This document shows positions 1 to 4,614 of a DNA stretch of 5,396 bases, piece by piece. Below the pieces are notes generated by a model. It saw only the letters and a program-made list of their open reading frames with translations. It did not search any database and was not told the DNA's origin. A program made the position numbers and the translations under genes. Position 1 is the stretch's first letter, and the number at the start of each line of letters is the position of its first letter. The stretch is from an uncultured bacterium (GTDB taxonomy: Bacteria > Actinomycetota > Actinomycetes > S36-B12), in NCBI GenBank assembly GCA_903954205.1, contig CAJBMR010000099.1, positions 1 through 5,396 on the forward strand. Reading direction: 5' to 3'.

Positions 1-293
1 GACGCGAGGATCAGCTCGTTGGCGCTGTCGTCGAATTGCTGCTCGTGGCCGTAGCGCAGGAGAGCGAGCGCGTCCTTCGCGTAGTAGACCTCGTCGAAGG
101 CGAAGGCATTGGGTCGGCCGAGGTGGACGAATCGCAGGAGCCCGCCGACGACCATCGCCGCCACGGGCCCTGCCCACCCGAGCCAGCCGCCCGCGGGGAG
201 CGGCGGGAAGAGGCTCGCTGCCGTGGTGGCAACAGAGTCGCTACCGCTGCCCGGCGGAGAGCTCTCCGCGTCGGGAGCGATTGGCGTCGTCAC
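1..293 (-). CDS. pmt: PMT-family polyprenyl-phosphate-mannose:protein mannosyltransferase, N-terminal part (cut by window edge)
   Basis: Only the first 97 codons plus two bases are present; the gene continues off the left edge. GT39 enzymes of this kind are multi-pass membrane proteins that move mannose from polyprenyl-phosphate-mannose onto Ser/Thr of exported proteins, on the outer face of the membrane. Visible: a polar, Ser/Pro/Gly-rich cytoplasmic tail (residues 1 to about 36), a first membrane segment (about 37-57, containing GPVAAMVVGGLL), then the family signature beginning FAFDEVYYAKDA at residue 64. Its acidic pair D67-E68 matches the conserved Asp-Glu of the first extracellular loop, essential in the family. 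LLRYGHEQQ follows, also typical. The frame is closed by a TAA at 305-303, so GTG 293-291 is the first available start. There is no Shine-Dalgarno sequence, but a -10-like hexamer sits 7 bases upstream. A pmt gene divergent from rsmI is common in actinobacteria. Family assignment is firm; the exact substrate is inferred. Confidence 0.88.
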   Translation of the reverse strand, partial: MTTPIAPDAESSPPGSGSDSVATTAASLFPPLPAGGWLGWAGPVAAMVVGGLLRFVHLGRPNAFAFDEVYYAKDALALLRYGHEQQFDDSANELILA

Positions 294-299
294 CGCCCC

Positions 300-305
300 A
301 TGTTA
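300..305 (-). promoter_or_regulatory. Putative -10 element of a leaderless pmt promoter
   Basis: Read on the minus strand, TAACAT fits the actinobacterial TANNNT -10 pattern. The last T is at 300, so the expected start of transcription six bases further on is 293, the first base of the pmt GTG codon. No ribosome binding site lies upstream of that GTG, as expected for a leaderless mRNA. At a 17-base spacing the -35 position reads ACGACT (328-323), which shares only the GAC core with TTGACA. The hexamer overlaps the TAA that closes the pmt frame. The site is seen; its function is inferred. Confidence 0.4.
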
Positions 306-337
306 GGCACGCCTCAGGGCGGAGTCGTAGGGACTGC

Positions 338-341
338 GAGG
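338..341 (+). promoter_or_regulatory. Ribosome binding site that decides the rsmI start
   Basis: GAGG, within GCGAGGA, lies 8 bases before GTG 350 and is the only reasonable Shine-Dalgarno match near the start of the conserved RsmI protein. It supports GTG 350 over the upstream TTG at 281. The same bases can be read as GAGGAT (338-343), one base from an actinobacterial -10 (TAGGAT) that would also place transcription start at 350, so a leaderless reading cannot be excluded. I find no convincing -35. Confidence 0.55.
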
Positions 342-349
342 ATGGTCGT

Positions 350-1210
350 GTGACCGGCCCCGCCATCCTCATGATCGCGGCCACCCCCCTGGGCAATGTC
401 GGTGACGCGAGCGCGCGCCTCAGGGACGCACTGGCATCGGTGGACGTCATCGCCGCCGAGGACACGCGCCGGTTGCATCGTCTTGCTCGCGACCTCGGCG
501 TGACCGTCTCTGCAGAGGTGATCGCCCTTCACGACTCGGTAGAGGGAGGGCGAGCCAAGAAACTCGTCGAGCGACTCCAGCATGGGGAACGCGTCCTGGT
601 CGTGAGCGATGCGGGGATGCCCCTTGTGAGCGATCCCGGGTATCGCCTCGTGCGTGCGTGCCTGGACGCGGGCGTCGAGGTCACGGTGCTGCCGGGGCCG
701 AGTGCCGTCCTCGCCGCGCTCGCCGTGTCGGGGCTCCCGGTGGATCGCTTCTGCTTCGAAGGCTTCCTGCCGCGCAAGCCGGGGGAGCGGCGTCGGCGCA
801 TCGAAGAACTCGGCGACGAGCGTCGCACGATGATCTTCTTCGAAGCACCCCACCGTCTGGCGGAGGCGATGTCGGCGCTGGTCGACGGATTCGGCACGGA
901 GCGACCCGCTGCCATCTGCCGTGAGTTGACCAAGACCTATGAAGAGGTACGTCGCGGCAGCCTCGGCGAGTTGCGCGATGGTCTCGGTGAGGTGCGTGGC
1001 GAGATCACGCTCGTCGTCGGAGGCGCTGAGTCCCCGGGTCGCAGTGGAGATCCGCAGTCCTGGGCCGCAGAGGTCGCGGACAGGGAGTCCCAGGGCGTGG
1101 ATCGTCGCACCGCGATCACATCGGTGGCCCGCTACCGCGGCGTATCCCGGCGTGATGTCTATGACGCGGTGGTCCAAGCCAAGAGCGGCGACCAGCAGTT
1201 CGGAAAGTAG
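350..1210 (+). CDS. rsmI: 16S rRNA (cytidine(1402)-2'-O)-methyltransferase RsmI
   Basis: RsmI uses S-adenosylmethionine to methylate the ribose of C1402 in 16S rRNA, in the P-site part of the decoding centre of the 30S subunit. The protein from GTG 350 has 286 residues, the same length as the E. coli enzyme. It shows the tetrapyrrole-methylase-like fold signatures in order: ATPLGNVGD (11-19), AAEDTRR, SDAGMPLVSDPG (86-97), LPGPSA (114-119), FEAPHRL, RELTKTYEE and GEITLVV. The C-terminal part, from about residue 245 (RESQGVDRRTAITSVARYRG...VYDAVV), looks like the small helical domain found at the end of RsmI. One oddity is Met90 in SDAGMP, where Thr is usual. The gene is divergent from pmt and is followed 11 bases later by metG, so it is probably the first gene of the operon. 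The TTG at 281 is in frame but would run over the pmt start and has no conserved sequence behind it. Confidence 0.95.
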   Translation: MTGPAILMIAATPLGNVGDASARLRDALASVDVIAAEDTRRLHRLARDLGVTVSAEVIALHDSVEGGRAKKLVERLQHGERVLVVSDAGMPLVSDPGYRLVRACLDAGVEVTVLPGPSAVLAALAVSGLPVDRFCFEGFLPRKPGERRRRIEELGDERRTMIFFEAPHRLAEAMSALVDGFGTERPAAICRELTKTYEEVRRGSLGELRDGLGEVRGEITLVVGGAESPGRSGDPQSWAAEVADRESQGVDRRTAITSVARYRGVSRRDVYDAVVQAKSGDQQFGK

Positions 1211-1221
1211 GATCGCCCCCC

Positions 1222-2802
1222 ATGGCCGCCTATTACGTCACGACGCCGATCTACTACGTCAATGACGCTCCTCACATCGGCCATGCCTACACGACGACGG
1301 CAGGGGATGTCCTCACGCGCTGGCGCCGACAGCGCGGCGATGAGGTGTGGTACCTCACCGGTGTCGATGAGCACGGCACAAAGGTGCAGCGCGCCGCCGA
1401 GGCCGGTGGGGTCAGTCCCCAGCAGTGGGTGGATCGGCTCGTCGAGGAGTCCTGGCGACCCGTGCTGGCCACCATCGATGCGGCGAACGACGACTTCATC
1501 AGGACCACCGAGCCGCGGCACAAGGAGCGTGTGCAGCTCTTCTGGGAGACGGTGCGTGACAACGGCTACGTCTACGAAGCTGACTACGAGGGTCCCTACT
1601 GCGTGGGATGCGAGGAGTTCAAACTGGCGGGTGACCTTGTGTCAGGTCCCGAGGGTGACGAACTCTGCCCCGTCCACCAGCGCCCCGTGGAGATGCTGAA
1701 GGAGACCAACTGGTTCTTCCGGCTCTCGGCGTTCACAGACGCGCTGATCGCGCACTACGAGGCAGATCCCTCCGCCGTTGAGCCGCAGAGTGCCTACAAC
1801 GAGGTGATGTCGTTCCTGCGCCAGGGCCTGGTCGACATCTCGATGTCCCGAAGCAGTGTCTCCTGGGGCATCGGTCTGCCCTGGGACGAGCGCCAGGTCG
1901 TCTACGTCTGGTTCGACGCTCTGCTCAACTACGCCACCGCAGTCGGGTACGGCGCTCCCGAAGGCACCGCTGAGGCTGAGCTCTTCGCGCGGACATGGCC
2001 GGCCGACGTTCACCTCGTCGGCAAGGACATCCTGCGCTTCCACGCTGTCTACTGGCCCGCAATGCTCATGGCCGCCGGACTGCCGCTGCCGCGCAAGGTC
2101 TTCGCCCACGGCTGGCTCCTCGTCGGCGGCGAGAAGATGAGCAAGACGAGGCTCACGGGCATCGCTCCCGAGCAGATCGTCGACCATTTCGGCTCCGATG
2201 CCTTCCGCTACTACTTCATGCGCGCCATCCAATTCGGTCAGGACGGCTCCTTCTCCTGGGAGGACATGTCGGCCCGCTACACCGCCGAGCTGGCCAATGG
2301 CCTAGGCAACCTGGCGTCGAGGGCTACCGCCATGGTGCAGCGCTATCGCGGGGGAGTGCTCCCTCCCCCGGGGGAGTCCACGCCTGCCGAGGATCGCCTG
2401 CAGGCTCTCCTTGCCCAGGTCGTCGCCAACGCGGATGCGGCCGTGTGCGCCCTGGACTTCGCCTCGGGCATCACGGCCGTGCGCAGCTTCATCGATGCCG
2501 TCAACCTCTACGTCACCGAGCAGGAGCCGTGGGTCGTCGCCAAGGACGAGGCGCTCGGCACGCGACTCGACACCATCCTCTACACCGTCTGCGAGTCCCT
2601 TCGCGCGATCGCTTCCCTCTACAACCCGGTGATGCCCAAGTCCATGGGACTGCTCTGGGAGCAGATCGGGGCAGCCGCCACGCTCGGGCCGATCGCGGAG
2701 CAGCGCGTCGATCGGGTCGCTCAGTGGGGCCAGCTCCCCGCCGGCGCGGGTGTGTCGAAAGGTGCCGTGCTCTTCCCCCGACTGGAGGAGGAGCCCGCGT
2801 GA
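1222..2802 (+). CDS. metG: Methionyl-tRNA synthetase (class I, single zinc knuckle type)
   Basis: This cytoplasmic enzyme charges tRNA-Met, initiator and elongator, with methionine using ATP. The 526 residues match the short actinobacterial form (M. tuberculosis MetS is of similar size) and lack the C-terminal dimerisation/tRNA-binding domain of the E. coli enzyme. Visible: class I HIGH motif at 18-21 (APHIGHAYT); GVDEHGTK; one zinc knuckle formed by C127xxC130 and C149xxH152; NWFFRLS; the active-site segment VYVWFDALLNYA; the second signature KMSKT at 305-309, with Thr as last residue in place of the textbook Ser, a position that I recall varies in this enzyme group; GQDGSFSWE; and the helical anticodon-binding domain with EPWVVAK around Trp437. 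The ATG follows AGGA (1209-1212) by 9 bases, an SD overlapping the rsmI stop codon. The stop overlaps the tatD start by 4 bases, implying translational coupling. A G/C palindrome lies in the linker near residues 376-385. Confidence 0.97.
   Translation: MAAYYVTTPIYYVNDAPHIGHAYTTTAGDVLTRWRRQRGDEVWYLTGVDEHGTKVQRAAEAGGVSPQQWVDRLVEESWRPVLATIDAANDDFIRTTEPRHKERVQLFWETVRDNGYVYEADYEGPYCVGCEEFKLAGDLVSGPEGDELCPVHQRPVEMLKETNWFFRLSAFTDALIAHYEADPSAVEPQSAYNEVMSFLRQGLVDISMSRSSVSWGIGLPWDERQVVYVWFDALLNYATAVGYGAPEGTAEAELFARTWPADVHLVGKDILRFHAVYWPAMLMAAGLPLPRKVFAHGWLLVGGEKMSKTRLTGIAPEQIVDHFGSDAFRYYFMRAIQFGQDGSFSWEDMSARYTAELANGLGNLASRATAMVQRYRGGVLPPPGESTPAEDRLQALLAQVVANADAAVCALDFASGITAVRSFIDAVNLYVTEQEPWVVAKDEALGTRLDTILYTVCESLRAIASLYNPVMPKSMGLLWEQIGAAATLGPIAEQRVDRVAQWGQLPAGAGVSKGAVLFPRLEEEPA
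2349..2376. repeat. G/C-rich overlapping inverted repeats inside metG
   Basis: CGGGGGAG (2349-2356) is followed after 6 bases by its exact reverse complement CTCCCCCG (2363-2370). The right arm also begins a perfect 14-base palindrome with the next GGGGGAG (2363-2376). The central CTCCCCC can therefore pair with either flank, giving two mutually exclusive hairpins. In the protein it codes for RGGVLPPPGES, a variable-looking linker between the catalytic and anticodon-binding parts of MetRS. There is no T-tract, so it is not a terminator. The structure is seen; any function is unknown. Confidence 0.6.
2784..2793 (+). promoter_or_regulatory. Strong Shine-Dalgarno for tatD
   Basis: GGAGGAGGAG, inside the last codons of metG, ends 5 bases before GTG 2799. 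It is the strongest SD in the window and settles the tatD start on the GTG that overlaps the metG stop as GTGA, rather than the in-frame TTG at 2829, which has no SD. Confidence 0.75.
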
Positions 2803-3644
2803 GGGACAGGCCCGGTCCGACCGAGCCCTTGCCCCGCCCGGTCGTCGACACCCACTGCCACCTCGACGTCGTCGATCGTGAGCTCGGCGACTCACCGACA
2901 CCCGATGCCGCCCTCGCCATGGCACGTGAGGCTGGCATCACCCGCATCGTCCAGGTGGGATGCGATGTCGCATCGTCGGAATGGGCGGTGGAGACGGCTC
3001 GCGCAACCCCGGAGGTCATCGCCGCCGTCGCCCTGCATCCCAACGACGTGCCTCGAATCGTCGCGCGGCAGGGGCGAGAAGGCCTCGATCGCGCCCTCGG
3101 GCGCATCGAGGAACTCGCGACCGACGCGGCAGTCCGCGCGGTCGGCGAGACGGGCCTGGACTACTACCGCACGCGCGAGCCTGCAGAGCAGGCACTGCAG
3201 CATGAGTCGTTTCGCAGGCATATCGATATCGCCAAGCGACTCGATCGCACCCTGGTGATCCATGACCGCGAGGCACACGCGGACATCCTGCGCATTCTCG
3301 AGGAGGAGGGCGCACCGGATCGTGTCGTCTTCCACTGCTTCTCGGGCGACGCGGAGATGGCGCGCTACTGCGCGGAGCACGGCTGGTACTGCTCCTTCGC
3401 AGGGGTGGTCACTTACAAGAACGCAAACGAGTTGAGGGATGCCCTACGCGTGCTGCCACGCGACCGCATGCTGGTCGAGACGGATGCGCCGTATCTCACT
3501 CCCGTGCCACATCGGGGGGCGGTCAACGCGTCTTATCTCGTGCCGCTCACCGTGCGTGCGATGGCGGATACGCGCGGGGAGCCCCTCGAGCAGGTGTGCT
3601 CCGACCTGTGGGACAACGCCATGCGCGCCTTCGGCGAGTGGTAG
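2799..3644 (+). CDS. tatD: TatD-family metal-dependent hydrolase / 3'-5' DNase
   Basis: TatD proteins are cytoplasmic TIM-barrel enzymes of the amidohydrolase type; characterised members are metal-dependent 3'-5' exonucleases linked to DNA repair or RNA turnover. All expected metal and catalytic residues are present: H19 and H21 in VVDTHCHLD, E117 in VGETGLDYY, H155 in VIHDREAH, H179 in VFHCFSGD, and D229 in VETDAPYLTP. PHRG after the last motif is also typical. At 281 residues the protein is slightly longer than E. coli TatD or YcfH, mostly from about 14 unconserved residues before VVDTHCH. The start is GTG 2799, overlapping the metG stop by 4 bases behind a strong SD. The frame ends at TAG 3642-3644, with a second in-frame stop, TGA, at 3651-3653 overlapping the rsmA ATG. 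Placement between metG and rsmA is standard in actinobacteria. The family is certain; the in vivo substrate is not known from sequence. Confidence 0.95.
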   Translation: MRDRPGPTEPLPRPVVDTHCHLDVVDRELGDSPTPDAALAMAREAGITRIVQVGCDVASSEWAVETARATPEVIAAVALHPNDVPRIVARQGREGLDRALGRIEELATDAAVRAVGETGLDYYRTREPAEQALQHESFRRHIDIAKRLDRTLVIHDREAHADILRILEEEGAPDRVVFHCFSGDAEMARYCAEHGWYCSFAGVVTYKNANELRDALRVLPRDRMLVETDAPYLTPVPHRGAVNASYLVPLTVRAMADTRGEPLEQVCSDLWDNAMRAFGEW

Positions 3645-3649
3645 CAGCG

Positions 3650-4585
3650 ATGACCGGCTCGCCGGGCCAGCCCGACAGAGGCGGCTCTGCCGGCTCGCCG
3701 GGCCAGCCCGACAGAGGCGGCTCTGCCGGCTCGCCGGGCCACGACGGCCTCCTCGGCGCGGGCGAGGTACGCAGCATCGCTGATCGTTGGGGGATCCGCC
3801 CCACCAAGCAGTGGGGCCAGAATTTCGTCGTCGATGCCAACACCGTTCGCCGGATCGTGCGCCTCGCGGGTGTGAGCAGCGACGATGTGGTGCTCGAGGT
3901 CGGCCCCGGTCTGGGCAGCCTCACCCTCGGTCTCCTCGCGGCGGGGACTCACGTGGTTGCGGTGGAGATCGACCCTGTCCTGGCAGAGGCGCTCCCCGAC
4001 ACGGTGGCGCGCCTGCAGCCGGAGAGCATCGAGCGGCTCACCGTCTTGGCGGCGGATGCACTGCGCATCCACGAACTCCCGATGTCTCCGGACGCCCTTG
4101 TGGCCAACCTGCCCTACAACGTCGCCGTCCCCGTCGTCCTGCACCTGCTCGAAGCCTTTGCCTCGCTGCGCAGCGGACTCGTCATGGTGCAGTCCGAGGT
4201 GGCGGATCGCCTGGTGGCTCCGCCCGGCAGTCGGACCTACGGCGTGCCGTCGGTGAAGCTCGCCTGGTTCGCGCGTGCGGAGCGCGCGGGAGCCGTGCCG
4301 GCGAGCGTGTTCTGGCCCGTGCCCCGGGTCGAGTCGGGGTTGGTGGCCTTCACGCGCCACGAACCACCACCCTCCACGGCGTCCCGGAAAGAGGTGTTCG
4401 CCGTCGTCGATGCTGCGTTCGCGCAGAGGCGCAAGACGCTGCGCGCAGCACTTGCCGGATGGGCGGGGTCTGCGGCCGCGGCCGAGCACATTCTCGTGGC
4501 CGCTGGGGTGGATCCTGGGGCGCGAGGCGAGAGTCTCGATGTCGCTGCCTTCGCACGCATCGCGAGCGCGCGCGCCCTGATCTGA
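3650..4585 (+). CDS. rsmA: 16S rRNA (adenine(1518)-N6/adenine(1519)-N6)-dimethyltransferase RsmA (KsgA)
   Basis: RsmA dimethylates A1518 and A1519 in the helix 45 loop of 16S rRNA late in 30S assembly, using S-adenosylmethionine; loss of this activity gives kasugamycin resistance. The protein has 311 residues. Conserved sequence begins at about residue 33 (LLGAGEVRSIADRW), then QWGQNFVVDANTVRR, the SAM-binding loop EVGPGLG (83-89), the acidic residue E106 in VAVEIDP, the catalytic NLPYNV motif starting at N153, YGVPSVKL, FWPVPRVESGLV and the C-terminal AFAQRRKTLR. Residues 2-32 are an unconserved Gly/Ser/Pro-rich extension, largely made of two copies of GSPGQPDRGGSA encoded by a perfect DNA tandem repeat. 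ATG 3650 lies 5 bases after the tatD stop with only a weak SD (GAGTGG). There is no in-frame ATG, GTG or TTG between it and the conserved core, so the repeat is probably translated. An upstream GTG (3638 or 3596) inside tatD is possible but less likely. Confidence 0.95.
   Translation: MTGSPGQPDRGGSAGSPGQPDRGGSAGSPGHDGLLGAGEVRSIADRWGIRPTKQWGQNFVVDANTVRRIVRLAGVSSDDVVLEVGPGLGSLTLGLLAAGTHVVAVEIDPVLAEALPDTVARLQPESIERLTVLAADALRIHELPMSPDALVANLPYNVAVPVVLHLLEAFASLRSGLVMVQSEVADRLVAPPGSRTYGVPSVKLAWFARAERAGAVPASVFWPVPRVESGLVAFTRHEPPPSTASRKEVFAVVDAAFAQRRKTLRAALAGWAGSAAAAEHILVAAGVDPGARGESLDVAAFARIASARALI
3654..3741. repeat. Perfect 36-base tandem repeat (about 2.4 copies) at the 5' end of rsmA
   Basis: From 3654 to 3741 each base equals the base 36 positions later or earlier. 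Full copies lie at 3656-3691 and 3692-3727, and the first 14 bases of a third follow at 3728-3741. The unit is a multiple of three and reads GSPGQPDRGGSA in the rsmA frame. Each full unit contains a short hairpin, CAGAG-GCGG-CTCTG (3676-3689 and 3712-3725), and a smaller CGGG/CCCG inverted pair. Identity at the DNA level, including wobble positions, points to recent duplication rather than protein-level selection. The run starts directly after the ATGA that contains the rsmA start codon. Confidence 0.95.
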
Positions 4586-4595
4586 GGGTGCACCC
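4586..4595. promoter_or_regulatory. Perfect 10-base palindrome upstream of ispE, candidate operator
   Basis: GGGTGCACCC begins on the base after the rsmA stop codon and ends 7 bases before the putative ispE -10, so it would sit in the spacer of that promoter. It is a perfect dyad with no loop and no T-run, so it suits a dimeric protein site better than a terminator. No regulator can be named, and a short GC-rich palindrome could be chance. Confidence 0.25.
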
Positions 4596-4602
4596 GACCC
4601 AC

Positions 4603-4608
4603 TACTGT
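4603..4608 (+). promoter_or_regulatory. Putative -10 element of a leaderless ispE promoter
   Basis: TACTGT fits TANNNT. Its last T, at 4608, places transcription start at 4615, the first base of the ispE GTG. No proper Shine-Dalgarno precedes this GTG: GGGA at 4610-4613 is only one base away, too close to work. The -35 position at normal spacing (around 4580-4585, ATCTGA) is poor. Same geometry as the pmt start. The site is seen; its use as a promoter is inferred. Confidence 0.4.
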
Positions 4609-4614
4609 CGGGAT

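Noticed and set aside
281..349. Upstream TTG start for rsmI at 281
   Set aside because: It would overlap the pmt start and promoter, lacks an SD and adds unconserved residues; GTG 350 gives the usual family length.
36..353. Small plus-strand open frame opposite the pmt start
   Set aside because: The minus strand encodes the PMT signature FAFDEVYYAKDA; the plus frame has no recognisable content.
314..1177. 287-residue antisense open frame opposite rsmI
   Set aside because: GC-rich coding DNA leaves long stop-free antisense frames. The translation shows no recognisable domain, while the plus strand carries complete RsmI motifs.
1642..2232. Antisense open frame opposite metG
   Set aside because: It lies wholly inside the conserved MetRS coding sequence, with no recognisable motif or ribosome binding site; a shadow frame.
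1995..2798. Extension of the tatD frame upstream into metG
   Set aside because: The frame is open only because metG is GC-rich. TatD similarity begins after 2799, where a strong SD and GTG are found.
3654..3741. CRISPR-like array (36-base repeat length)
   Set aside because: Copies are directly adjacent with no spacers and are read through in the rsmA frame; no cas genes are present.
3654..3741. Transcription terminator between tatD and rsmA
   Set aside because: The hairpins have only 4-5 base stems with no T-tract and lie inside the rsmA coding sequence.
3533..4489. 318-residue antisense open frame spanning the tatD end and rsmA, with a repeated RRAGRAASVGLA segment
   Set aside because: The repeated peptide is the reverse reading of the 36-base tandem repeat. 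RsmA motifs on the plus strand are complete, so this is a shadow.
4588..4614. Earlier ispE start at GTG 4588, or start at ATG 4613
   Set aside because: GTG 4588 has no spaced SD and adds unconserved residues; ATG 4613 is in a different frame from the IspE motifs.
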